Assembly (NCBI GenBank): GCA_029059925.1
Contig: JAIDVA010000154.1
Coordinates: forward strand, 1 to 13,487
Direction: 5' to 3'
DNA: 13,487 nucleotides
Source: Eubacterium sp.
GTDB lineage: Bacteria > Bacillota > Clostridia > Oscillospirales > Acutalibacteraceae
Below the pieces are notes generated by a model, which saw only the letters and a list, made by a program, of their open reading frames with translations, was not told the DNA's origin and did not search any database. Both the position numbers and the translations under genes were made by a program. Of this stretch, positions 1 to 8,967 are shown piece by piece (the first letter of the stretch is position 1; each line of letters starts with the position of its first letter).

Positions 1-58
1 GGTTATAATAGACAATCAAACTCTGCAAAGTTTGTTAATTCTCACAATGTCGTTTTGA

Positions 59-87
59 TTGCAATAATTTGTCAAATGGTATATAAT
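59..87 (+). promoter_or_regulatory. Putative vegetative promoter of the giant surface-protein operon
   Basis: A perfect -10 hexamer TATAAT (82-87) lies 17 bp downstream of TTGCAA (59-64, four of six matches to TTGACA). The start codon is 83 bp further on, so the mRNA would have a leader of about 75 nt. An 8-bp inverted repeat (CAATCAAA 13-20, TTTGATTG 54-61) overlaps the -35 edge and could be an operator. A competing reading is TTGTCA (69-74) with TATACA (91-96) at 16 bp. No regulator binding site is recognised. Confidence 0.5.
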
Positions 88-170
88 TAATATACATATA
101 GTTATCTAAATATTGTGGAATGTTGTGTTGAAATACAGATTTCAGAATAAATTATCGAAAGGAGAACAAT

Positions 171-3100
171 ATGGGAAAAGTAACACTTAGGAAAAGACTT
201 TGCAGTATCATCCTTGCAGTCCTTATGGCATTCACAGGTTTGCTGCCTGCAACAACAGTCTTTGCTGCTGATGGTGTAGAGGGTTATCATGATATTGAGC
301 TTTTTTACAAGTCAAGCAATACCATTGTGCCAACTTATCAGGAGGATGGCGAGACGGCATATATTGAATATATGACCGAGGGTGATGAGCTTGAATTGAC
401 CTATAAGCTTATCGATACCGATATGCCTGATAATGGCTATATTAAATGGTATAGCGAAACACCTACTCTTGTTGATGTTACACAGGAGGGTGTAGTAAAG
501 GCATTTGACTCATCAAAGGGTGCGGTTATTCACGCATGGATTGATAATGAGGTTAAAACAGTTCCGCTTGTCGGCAGTATTATGGCAACGGCTATTGAAA
601 AGGCACTTTTCAATGAGTATGTAAATGTTGACACTATGGATACAGATGCTATTGTTGCTATAGTTGAGGGCTTATTCGGCGAGGGCTCACCTCTTGATAA
701 ATGGGTTGAGTCATATAAGGGCGAGCTGGTTAATTCACTCAGAGAATATCTTAATAACATTAATTCCAATATCCACGTTCAGCTCTTTGCAGCTGATGGT
801 ACTCTTCTTGACGATGATTTTGTTAATATCTGTGTGTTGAGAAATGATGAGTGGTATGCTAATTTCCTTCCTAACGGAACACATATCACAAATAAATCAC
901 AGATTAAAACAACAGTTGCAGTTGGTTCAACAGCTCAGCTTTATGCTGTGACTACACCTGTAAGACTTAACTTTGGTGTTGTTTATTCTGTAAAGAGTAC
1001 ATCTGTATTTGATACCGGCAAGGTTGTTGCTACAGTTAATGACAGCGGTCTTGTAACCTTTAAAAACAAAGGTACTGTAACCATTATGGTATCACCTGAT
1101 ACCGAACAGGTTATCCAGAAAATTCTTGAACTTGTTAACTATATTTATAAACTCGAAAATACAGGTACTATCAATACCGACAAGATTGCTGATATACTTA
1201 TTAAATATATTGGTATTGATATGAACAGAACTGTACTTGCTGCTATTCTTGATGTATGCTTTGCGATTAAGGATATTGCAGGCGATGTTGCCGATCCGGT
1301 TCAGTTGACAGCAACTGCTGTTGAAATTATCGGTAACCTTGTTCTTCAGTTTGTATATAATGATACAATTACCTTTAATGTTGTTGATGCACAGCCGCTT
1401 ACAGATTTCTCTATCGAGGGTCCTAATTCGGTTCAGGAGGGTACTCAGATTCAGCTTGATATAGTTGATATTGTTCCTGATGTTGGTGATACAAGTGACA
1501 TTACATGGTCATCATCAGATCCTTCAATTGCAAGTGTTGATCCTAATACAGGTGTTGTAACAGGACGTGACGCAGGCGGCTCACTTGGTGCACTTTCTAC
1601 ACAGAAATGTACTATTTATGCAACCTCTGCGGCAAATAATGTTACGAAAACATTTGAAATAACAGTTAAGGGAAAAACCGGTAAATATCTATCTGACGTA
1701 GAAATTGTCGGCAAAGATTATCTTGAAATAGGCGAAAATGAGGATTATACCTATACTGTATATCCTAAGAGAGTTGCCGAGGCTGATAACCTTTATATTA
1801 CATGGGGTGTTCAGAACGGAACTGACGAAGAGGGTAATCCGATTTACGTTTGGGCAGACAGTGAGAATCCTGCAACAAACGGTGTCGGTATTATTGACTC
1901 AAAGGGACATTATGAAATAGTTAGCGGCGGTGTTTGTACAATCGCTGTAAAAGCAGTTACAGGTTATAATCTTTCAAGTGAGAACTTCTATGAAATTTCT
2001 TCATTTATAGGTACACTTGCTGTAACAAATGGTATTCCTGTTGAGGATGTTCAGATTAGTGTAACCGATGCTGCAGGTATTGTTGCAAGCATTAAGAGAA
2101 ATGAAAAGGTTATAGTTAACGGTCAGGAATATACATATGTAACAGTTAATGCACCGACACAGTATTTTGGCTGTGGTGCAAAGATTTCAGCATCTGTTTA
2201 TCCTGCAAATGCTACAAACCAGAACCTTACATGGGTTGTTGATAATGATAAGTACGAAAACAGTCTTTCAGACGATACACATACTGCAACAATCAAGCAG
2301 AAGTTTGGCCATGAAAGTGCTGACACCTTCAATGTTTATGCAGTATCAGCTGACGGACGTATCAAATCAAACGTAATTACAGTTTGTGTTGCGAAGAATT
2401 ATGCACAGAGCAATACTCTTGAGCAGAGCTCTATGGAAATGATTAACGGAACAACAACTGATATTAGCCATAATATGACCTTTGGTGGTATTGCTGACGG
2501 TACATATTCAGCATGCTACAAATGTAACTGGTACTCAAGTGATGAAAATGTATTCACTGTAAGTGCTAAAAATAACAGCAACGGCGATGCAACAATTACT
2601 GCTGTCGATGTTGGTACAGCTACTCTTACTTGTGTATCAGCAGATGGCGGTTACAAATCAGAATGTCAGATAACAGTTTATCCTGATAAGGAAAGACTCA
2701 GACAGATTGTAAAGCTTTGTGACAGAACAATTGTAAAGTGTACACCTGAAAATGATGCTCTTTACAACGAATATATGAGAGCACTTGATCTTGCATATTA
2801 TGTACTTTATGATGAGCCTATGGCATCACAGCCGGTATGTGATGATTATGCTGAAGATTTGTTATTTGCTTTCTATAAGGTTGGCGGCTTTATTGCAATT
2901 ACCGATGTAAATATTCTTGATACAGATAAAACTCCGCTTGAAAGCAAGCATATAACAGTTAAGGTTGGCTCAACCGCTAATTACACAAAATCAAGCTATA
3001 AATTTAATTATGAGGCACTGCCGACAACTGCGATGTACAGTGATATCAGATGGACTTCATCTAATGACAGCATTGTTGTTGATAAAAATGGTAAGTGCAC

Positions 3101-6100
3101 ACCTGCTAAAAACGAGGCTTGCTCAGCAATAATTACCTGTACCGTTAAAGATTATATGGGTAATTCAACAAGCGACAGCGTTTTCCTTACCTTTGCAAGA
3201 ATTCCTGCAACAGGCGTAAAAGTTAATCCGACTCAGATTGAGGGCGGAAAGATAGGCGAGACACAGCAGATTAATGCAACTGTATCTCCTGAGGGTACAG
3301 GTGCATCAGGTGCAAAGGTCGGTGCAGCAAGCAGTCCGACTCTTTATTGGAGCTCCAGTGATGAGAGTATCGCCACTGTTGACCAGAATGGTATTGTTAC
3401 TTTTGTTTCAGGTGGCAACTGCGTAATCACCTGTAAAACATACGATGGTGGCTACACAGCAGAATGTTCTGTAAATGTTATAACTAACTATTCAGGTCTT
3501 GAAAATCTTATCACACAGTATACTGATCTTCAGCTTAATGAGGATAACTATTATCCTGACTCATGGGAAGAATATAATGCTGTAATGGATAAAGCTAAGA
3601 ATATGGTTGCTGTAGGCGGTCATTCACAGGCTGAGGTTGACAGAATGTCAAAAGAGCTTACTGAGGCTTATAACAATCTGCGCAAATATAATTATCTTAA
3701 AAAGGTAGAGCTTTATCTTGATGGTGAGGAGACTAAAGACTTCTATCAGTATGATTTAGGCTTGCTGACAGATGGTATCAGCTATAAAAATGCTGTGCTT
3801 GATCTTAATGTAAGGCTTTATCCGAATAATGCTTCATATGAATCAGTTGTATGGGAATCCTCGACATCTGATATAGCAGTATCAAGCGATGGTAAGTGTT
3901 CACCTACAGTAGGCGGACTTATAGCAACAGGAAAAGGCTCTTATGGTCTTATTACCTGTACAGTAACTGACCACTTTGGAAATTCATTCTCAGATTCTGT
4001 TTGGGTATCTTTTGCATACTTCCCTGTAACAGGAATGGAAATTTCTGAAACCAGTATTTATGGTGCACAGAATACAACGAGAAGACTTACCTGTAAAGTT
4101 CTTCCTGATGGTTCATCCATCTTCCACTTCACAAAGGCTGATATTCAGGATTATTACTGGGAGTCTGACGATGAGTCAATTGCTACAGTTGATCAGGATG
4201 GTTTGGTAACCTTCCTTTCAGCCGGCTCAACAATTGTTCGCGTTATCTCATATGACGGCGGTCACTTTGCTGAATGTGTAGTTTCAAGTGAAGGCGACAG
4301 AACTGCTCTTCGTAAAGCATTGGAAGATTATAGAGATGTAGATTATACAGATTATGTTTACGATTATGGTATGAGCTTCAAGAAGGCTTATGAAGAAGCA
4401 GAAAGAGTAATGAATGACAATACTGTTTCTCAGAACGATATTGACCAGGCAGCGGAAAATCTTGAACGAGCTTATACATTCCTTATAACCCATCCGCTTG
4501 TTAAGGTTGAAAGCATAAAGATTGACTACACAACTTATAAGAGAGCTACTTTGGTCTCAAACGGAAAGGCTGTTACAAGCGGCACAATCTCATCAAGTGA
4601 TGCGTTGTCAGTAAATCTTTCAGAAGGTTATACGAACTTTAATGATTATAACTATGTAACCTTGTCAGCAAGCTCATTGCCGAACACCGCAGTGTACAAA
4701 TCAATTTCATGGATTGTTGATTCGTCAAGTCAGATGAATTCTGAGATTAATAATACATCGATTACACTGACTCCTAAGAAAGCCGGTGATGGTGCGTGGG
4801 CAAATATCACAGTTAAGATTGTCGATCATTATGATCGTGTTTATTCAAGGTCAATATCGGTTGTTATGTCAGATAATGTAATGACCGGCTTTGATATTAC
4901 TAATACTGCTGAGACAATTTATGCTAATGCACAGCCAAAGCAGCTTGCCTATACAACAAGCGGCAATGCTGAATTTTCAACAATTTATTGGAGCTCATCT
5001 AATGAGGCTGCAGTAAAGGTTGATTCAAATGGTATTATCACACCTGTTGAAAAGGGCGAGGCAACAATCACAGGTAAAACACTTGATGGTGGTTATACAG
5101 ATAAAATCAAAATTACGGTTATTACTAATTTTGATGCTCTTGCAGACAGACATTCAAAATATTACAACCTTATTGAATCCGTTAAGGATTCCTATGAATA
5201 CACAGAGGATTCACTGAATACGTTGTCAGCTGTTGTAGCAGAGGCTCAGCCGATGCTCAATGAAGGCAAAGCAACACAGGCAGAGGTTAACGAAATGGTT
5301 AAACGACTTGACGATGCTTACAACGCATTGGTTAAGTATGTTGCAGCAGAAGGGCTTTCAATTGGCTTTGTTGAGGACAGTAGCGTCAGCCTTGTAAATG
5401 ATGGCTTTATCCGTTATTCAAATACTGTTTCACTCAACAGAAAGTCAATTACTCTTGAGCCGGTGCTTGAGCCAGCGGGTTCTTTCTATACAGCAATTAT
5501 CTGGGAATCATCAAATCCTAACATCACAATCGGTGAAAACGGTGTGCTTGTAAATAATTCAGCTCTTCCGGGTACAACAAAGGTAACCTGTACAATTGAA
5601 AATATTTATGGCGGAAGCTATACTGCATCTGTGTATGTATCTTTTGTAAGATCAGGTGTAACAGATATCAGCTTTGAAGAGGAAAGAGTATTTGGTGCTC
5701 CTTCACAGACTGTTACTCTTAATCCTACAGTTAAGGGTACAAACAATATGAATGCTTCAGTTAAGGATTGCCTGTATACTTCAAGCAACGAAAATATTGC
5801 AACAGTGGATGAAAATGGTGTCGTAACCTTTATTACTCAGGGCGAGGCAATTATCACATTGACAACGCTTGACGGTGGTTACCAGACAACAATTAAAGCA
5901 TATACAACATGGGATACCACAGCTCTTAAGGCAGCGATGGAGGTTGCAGAGGTTATTGATTATACAGATTATGCATATGAAGTTGGTATGGCATTTAAAG
6001 CAGCATATGATAATGCTGTAGTGGTTTATAACAATGTTTATGCAAGCCAGGCTGAAATTAATGCAGTTTGTACTGCACTTACTGAGGCAACAACAGCACT

Positions 6101-6737
6101 CGAGGGTAATGAATTCATCCTTCCTGAGGTAACAGTTGCTCAAAATGGTAATGCTCTTGTATCAGGCGGTATTATTGAGACAGATGAAAATATGACAGCT
6201 GTTCTTGATGTGGTGCTTAATGACGGTGCAATGGTTAAATCTGTTGAGGTTACAGCATCAGATATGGATGGTGTAACAGCTCAGATTAATGGCACACAGG
6301 TTGTTATTACAAGATCAGCAGAGATTGGCAATATTACTTTGACTGTTAAAACTGTTGATGATTATGACAGAGAGACTGTTTCAACCTATAGCTTCAGTGT
6401 AATCAATCAGGTTATTCCTGTAACATCAATTCAGCTTACAGCTGACGGTGAGCTTGTAACAGGTTCGCTTTCTTATTCCTGCGGCGGTTCGTATACTAAC
6501 TTCAAGCCAATAACACTTGGATTTATTCCTACACCGGGCAATGCAAATGCAATTCAGAGTGTAACCTATTCTTCTGATAATAAACGTATTATCAGTGTTA
6601 CTGATGATGGCGTAGTCGATCTCACAGCTCTTGGAAAAATTCCAAGCTCAAGCAAGGCAACTATTACCTGTACAGTGACAAATGTTGATGGTACAACTGC
6701 AACAGCATCTGTTGAAATTACAATTACAAAATCATAG
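171..6737 (+). CDS. Giant secreted multidomain Big2/FIVAR repeat protein (2188 aa)
   Basis: This is an exported, probably cell-surface or extracellular, structural or adhesin-like protein; no enzymatic domain is visible. The ATG follows AAAGGAG (158-164) by 6 nt. Residues 1-32 form a signal peptide: basic KVTLRKR, hydrophobic core, and likely cleavage after VFA32 before AD. The rest is a chain of roughly sixteen Ig-like modules with bacterial Big2 signatures such as WSSSDESIATVDQNG followed by an aromatic-DGGY motif. Five FIVAR-like three-helix modules interrupt them at about 840-906, 1110-1176, 1377-1444, 1657-1725 and 1917-1983. Two other helical inserts lie at about 134-200 and 312-392. 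From residue 907 the order is Big-A, Big-B, FIVAR, repeated four times, and the protein ends in two further Big-like modules (1984-2082, 2083-2188). There is no LPXTG, SLH, choline-binding or C-terminal membrane segment, so anchoring is unknown. The family assignment rests on motif recognition; ligand and role are unknown. Confidence 0.9.
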   Translation: MGKVTLRKRLCSIILAVLMAFTGLLPATTVFAADGVEGYHDIELFYKSSNTIVPTYQEDGETAYIEYMTEGDELELTYKLIDTDMPDNGYIKWYSETPTLVDVTQEGVVKAFDSSKGAVIHAWIDNEVKTVPLVGSIMATAIEKALFNEYVNVDTMDTDAIVAIVEGLFGEGSPLDKWVESYKGELVNSLREYLNNINSNIHVQLFAADGTLLDDDFVNICVLRNDEWYANFLPNGTHITNKSQIKTTVAVGSTAQLYAVTTPVRLNFGVVYSVKSTSVFDTGKVVATVNDSGLVTFKNKGTVTIMVSPDTEQVIQKILELVNYIYKLENTGTINTDKIADILIKYIGIDMNRTVLAAILDVCFAIKDIAGDVADPVQLTATAVEIIGNLVLQFVYNDTITFNVVDAQPLTDFSIEGPNSVQEGTQIQLDIVDIVPDVGDTSDITWSSSDPSIASVDPNTGVVTGRDAGGSLGALSTQKCTIYATSAANNVTKTFEITVKGKTGKYLSDVEIVGKDYLEIGENEDYTYTVYPKRVAEADNLYITWGVQNGTDEEGNPIYVWADSENPATNGVGIIDSKGHYEIVSGGVCTIAVKAVTGYNLSSENFYEISSFIGTLAVTNGIPVEDVQISVTDAAGIVASIKRNEKVIVNGQEYTYVTVNAPTQYFGCGAKISASVYPANATNQNLTWVVDNDKYENSLSDDTHTATIKQKFGHESADTFNVYAVSADGRIKSNVITVCVAKNYAQSNTLEQSSMEMINGTTTDISHNMTFGGIADGTYSACYKCNWYSSDENVFTVSAKNNSNGDATITAVDVGTATLTCVSADGGYKSECQITVYPDKERLRQIVKLCDRTIVKCTPENDALYNEYMRALDLAYYVLYDEPMASQPVCDDYAEDLLFAFYKVGGFIAITDVNILDTDKTPLESKHITVKVGSTANYTKSSYKFNYEALPTTAMYSDIRWTSSNDSIVVDKNGKCTPAKNEACSAIITCTVKDYMGNSTSDSVFLTFARIPATGVKVNPTQIEGGKIGETQQINATVSPEGTGASGAKVGAASSPTLYWSSSDESIATVDQNGIVTFVSGGNCVITCKTYDGGYTAECSVNVITNYSGLENLITQYTDLQLNEDNYYPDSWEEYNAVMDKAKNMVAVGGHSQAEVDRMSKELTEAYNNLRKYNYLKKVELYLDGEETKDFYQYDLGLLTDGISYKNAVLDLNVRLYPNNASYESVVWESSTSDIAVSSDGKCSPTVGGLIATGKGSYGLITCTVTDHFGNSFSDSVWVSFAYFPVTGMEISETSIYGAQNTTRRLTCKVLPDGSSIFHFTKADIQDYYWESDDESIATVDQDGLVTFLSAGSTIVRVISYDGGHFAECVVSSEGDRTALRKALEDYRDVDYTDYVYDYGMSFKKAYEEAERVMNDNTVSQNDIDQAAENLERAYTFLITHPLVKVESIKIDYTTYKRATLVSNGKAVTSGTISSSDALSVNLSEGYTNFNDYNYVTLSASSLPNTAVYKSISWIVDSSSQMNSEINNTSITLTPKKAGDGAWANITVKIVDHYDRVYSRSISVVMSDNVMTGFDITNTAETIYANAQPKQLAYTTSGNAEFSTIYWSSSNEAAVKVDSNGIITPVEKGEATITGKTLDGGYTDKIKITVITNFDALADRHSKYYNLIESVKDSYEYTEDSLNTLSAVVAEAQPMLNEGKATQAEVNEMVKRLDDAYNALVKYVAAEGLSIGFVEDSSVSLVNDGFIRYSNTVSLNRKSITLEPVLEPAGSFYTAIIWESSNPNITIGENGVLVNNSALPGTTKVTCTIENIYGGSYTASVYVSFVRSGVTDISFEEERVFGAPSQTVTLNPTVKGTNNMNASVKDCLYTSSNENIATVDENGVVTFITQGEAIITLTTLDGGYQTTIKAYTTWDTTALKAAMEVAEVIDYTDYAYEVGMAFKAAYDNAVVVYNNVYASQAEINAVCTALTEATTALEGNEFILPEVTVAQNGNALVSGGIIETDENMTAVLDVVLNDGAMVKSVEVTASDMDGVTAQINGTQVVITRSAEIGNITLTVKTVDDYDRETVSTYSFSVINQVIPVTSIQLTADGELVTGSLSYSCGGSYTNFKPITLGFIPTPGNANAIQSVTYSSDNKRIISVTDDGVVDLTALGKIPSSSKATITCTVTNVDGTTATASVEITITKS
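2889..6119 (+). repeat. Four tandem Big-A/Big-B/FIVAR supermodules inside the giant gene
   Basis: The coding sequence holds four consecutive units of about 258-281 codons: 2889-3698, 3699-4502, 4503-5345 and 5346-6119. Each encodes an A-type Ig-like module (often ITCTV followed by a hydrophobic strand such as VSFAYFP), a B-type Big2 module (YWSSSDESIATVDQNG then DGGY) and a FIVAR-like helical module. Units are diverged at the DNA level. Units 1 and 3 share VITN at the B-FIVAR joint, while units 2 and 4 share TALRKA/TALKAA and DYTDY in the FIVAR, suggesting duplication of a two-unit block. Confidence 0.75.
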
Positions 6738-6748
6738 GAGGGGATAAA

Positions 6749-8095
6749 TTGAATACTAAATTAAAAAAATGTTGGTCCCTTCTTCTGGCATTGGCTATAT
6801 TATTAGGCTGCTTTAGCGTAAGCTTTGCAGCCTATGCAGCCGATGATCAAATTGAAATAAGTGTTGAAAATTTTCCTGATCCGGTATTCAGAAGTATCGT
6901 GAGCAGATATGATACAAGTGCTCCAAAGGGATATCTGAGTGCTAGTGAGAGAAATGTCAGCCGAATTTCACTCACAGGCTACAGTGTTGATTCAATCAAA
7001 ACTCTTAAGGGTATTGAGTATTTTGCAGATAGCTTAAAAGTATTAAGATGTACTGACCTTAAGCTTGAGGAGCTGGATGTTTCTGCTCTTATCAACCTTA
7101 CAGAGCTTACCTGTATGGGTAATAATCTCACTAATCTTGATGTTTCAAAAAATACAAATCTGGTTACGCTTAATTGTTCAAAGAATCAGCTTACCTCTTT
7201 AACACTTGGCAGTATTGATACACTTGAGACTCTTCATTGTTACATTAATAATTTGAAGAGTGTAACTGTTTCATTGCTTCCGAATTTAAAAGAGTTCAGA
7301 TGTGACCAGAATCAGCTTACTTCTGTTGATTTGTCATTTAATACAAATCTTACATATTTCACATGTGCATCAAATCATCTTACTGCACTTGATCTTACAA
7401 AGAATACTTTGCTTGGTAGACAGGATGATGGTGAGTTCAGAACAATTGCACGTGAGTTGGTTGGCGATCAGACAGCAACAGCTGCAGCAAGAATAAATGG
7501 CACACAGATTGTAATTCCGTTCACAATTGCTGATGAATCACGTGTAGTGGCAACCTCACTTGATATTGATGGGCTTAAGGGCTACTATGCAGACAGATTT
7601 GTTGCTTATGATGCAGCTGATATTGTTGATGGCGTTGATTATACGTATTCTGTTAACAATGAATGGGTACAGGATATGGAAGTAAATGTTGAAGTATCAA
7701 GAGACTTCTATCAGGTTGATTTTTATTATGACGAGGATATGACTGAGCTTATCGGCAGAGCCTTTGTTGATGAAGGTCAGGCTGCAAAAGCACCAAGCTT
7801 TACACCTCCGCTTTGCAATACATTGGATTGTTGGAGTGATGACATTTCAAATGTTACAGGTGATATGAAGATTTATGGAATTTTTAAGGATGCTCATTCA
7901 TATAAACTTGTAAGCTTTGCTGATGGTATAGCAACAATCGAATGTACTGTATGTGCTGACAATCAAAAGGTTAAATTTATTGATTGTGTGAATGCAGCAG
8001 CAAATGATGTTAATTACTATAGTTGTTTAGATGTTGTTGCAGATGGCTGCATCAACGCTAAGGACTATGCTGAATTGGTAAAAATGTTCAAATAG
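6749..8095 (+). CDS. Secreted leucine-rich repeat protein with InlB-type B repeat and dockerin-like C-terminus (448 aa)
   Basis: This is an exported protein likely used for binding at or outside the cell surface. It starts at TTG, 4 nt after a strong AGGAGGGG site (6737-6744) that begins on the last base of the preceding stop codon; only 11 bp separate the genes, so they are almost certainly co-transcribed. Residues 1-30 form a signal peptide, probably cut after AYA. Residues 96-221 are six LRRs of exactly 21 residues, each with Cys at position 6 (C101, C122, C143, C164, C185, C206). Residues about 320-381 look like an InlB B-repeat (YQVDFYYDED to GDMKIYGIF). A CxxC (399-402) precedes a dockerin-like loop at 428-439 (DVVADGCINAKD), which keeps D1, D5, N9 and D12 but has Val at position 3. 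LLGC at 18-21 weakly resembles a lipobox; signal peptidase I cleavage seems likelier. The ligand is unknown. Confidence 0.88.
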   Translation: MNTKLKKCWSLLLALAILLGCFSVSFAAYAADDQIEISVENFPDPVFRSIVSRYDTSAPKGYLSASERNVSRISLTGYSVDSIKTLKGIEYFADSLKVLRCTDLKLEELDVSALINLTELTCMGNNLTNLDVSKNTNLVTLNCSKNQLTSLTLGSIDTLETLHCYINNLKSVTVSLLPNLKEFRCDQNQLTSVDLSFNTNLTYFTCASNHLTALDLTKNTLLGRQDDGEFRTIARELVGDQTATAAARINGTQIVIPFTIADESRVVATSLDIDGLKGYYADRFVAYDAADIVDGVDYTYSVNNEWVQDMEVNVEVSRDFYQVDFYYDEDMTELIGRAFVDEGQAAKAPSFTPPLCNTLDCWSDDISNVTGDMKIYGIFKDAHSYKLVSFADGIATIECTVCADNQKVKFIDCVNAAANDVNYYSCLDVVADGCINAKDYAELVKMFK

Positions 8096-8099
8096 AATC

Positions 8100-8137
8100 A
8101 AAAAAGAACCTGCCTTGTAAAAGGCAGGTTCTTTTTT
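8100..8137. terminator. Bidirectional rho-independent terminator
   Basis: A perfect stem of about 17 bp (core AAGAACCTGCCTT paired with AAGGCAGGTTCTT) closes on a 4-nt GTAA loop and is followed by a T run on the + strand. On the - strand a T run also follows, from the A run at its left edge. It lies 5 bp after the LRR gene stop and 19 bp beyond the rsmE stop, so it can terminate both convergent transcripts. Confidence 0.95.
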
Positions 8138-8155
8138 TACTATTATATTGTTATT

Positions 8156-8878
8156 TTACTCTAGATTACCTGTCAGCAGCATGATTGCTGTCAGGGCGGC
8201 AACGGGTGCGGTTTGTGTTCTTAGGATTCTGCTGCCAAGAGTTGCTATAACGCCGCCGTTATCCTTAATCATTTCAACCTCATTTTGTTCAAAACCACCC
8301 TCAGGACCTATGTAGATTGATACAGAATGGATATCCTTATTAATCAGGCTTGTCAGCGGTTCTCCGCCGCCCTCATAAAATAAAATTTTCAGTTCACTGG
8401 TATCATTCTCAATTGCTTTTTTTAAGGATTGCATTTCGCATACTTCCGGTATAATACCTCTGCCGCTTTGCTGAGCAGCCTCCAAAGCGATTTTTTGATA
8501 TCTTGTTTGCTTCTTCCTTGCAGATTTCTCGTCAGGTCTGCTGACCGCTCTGTGGGTCAGGACAGGCTTTATTGCACTTATACCAAGCTCTGTACATTTC
8601 TGGATGATATCCTCCATTTTATCGCCTTTTGGCACGCCCTGTAAAAGTGTAACCTTGACACTCGGCTCGCTGTTGTTTGCCTGCTGATAGCAGACCGACA
8701 GAATAACCTGTCCTGCATCTATTTCATCAATGATACAGCCGTAGTCATTTCCGTCACCACAGGTAAGTGTCAGCATATCACCAACACGCATACGCAGTGA
8801 TTTTGCAATGTGGCGTGACTGCTCTTCATTAAGCTCTATTTTGCCCTCAGGCACAAAATCAACAAATAATTTTTGCAT
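8156..8878 (-). CDS. rsmE: 16S rRNA (uracil1498-N3)-methyltransferase RsmE (240 aa)
   Basis: RsmE is a SAM-dependent SPOUT-family enzyme that methylates N3 of U1498 in 16S rRNA on the assembled small subunit. Residues about 1-70 form the PUA-like N-terminal domain, and the remainder the trefoil-knot catalytic domain. Diagnostic motifs are KGDKMEDIIQKCTELG (84-99), EAAQQSGR (133-140), the SAM-loop IGPEGGF (190-196) and LGSRILRTQTA (214-224). The last motif is usually RTETA; here Glu is replaced by Gln at 222, a mild variation. The length is normal for the family. AAAGGA lies 7 nt before the ATG. It lies 89 bp downstream of the glycosylase gene on the same strand, so read-through from that promoter is possible; no convincing separate promoter was found in the AT-rich gap. 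The usual prmA/dnaJ neighbours seen in Bacillus are not present here. Confidence 0.97.
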   Translation of the reverse strand: MQKLFVDFVPEGKIELNEEQSRHIAKSLRMRVGDMLTLTCGDGNDYGCIIDEIDAGQVILSVCYQQANNSEPSVKVTLLQGVPKGDKMEDIIQKCTELGISAIKPVLTHRAVSRPDEKSARKKQTRYQKIALEAAQQSGRGIIPEVCEMQSLKKAIENDTSELKILFYEGGGEPLTSLINKDIHSVSIYIGPEGGFEQNEVEMIKDNGGVIATLGSRILRTQTAPVAALTAIMLLTGNLE

Positions 8879-8967
8879 ACTTCATTCCTTTAAATTCTTT
8901 ACTTCAATTAGATAATTTTCATCTGCTGTATTAAAATATAAATACTTATGATTAATTAAGTTTATAT

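Noticed and set aside
17..34. Hairpin CAAACT/AGTTTG as terminator of an upstream gene
   Set aside because: Only a 6-bp AT-rich stem with no T run; too weak to call.
5781..6143. A 120-codon minus-strand open frame rich in cysteine opposite the giant gene
   Set aside because: It lies antisense to Big2/FIVAR coding sequence. The cysteines come from reading GCA/ACA-rich codons backwards; it has no signal of its own and no supporting ribosome site was identified.
6803..6811. Lipobox-like LLGC in the LRR protein signal peptide
   Set aside because: Leu at the -2 position is a poor fit and an AYA cleavage site follows nine residues later, as in the preceding secreted protein. A lipoprotein is not excluded.
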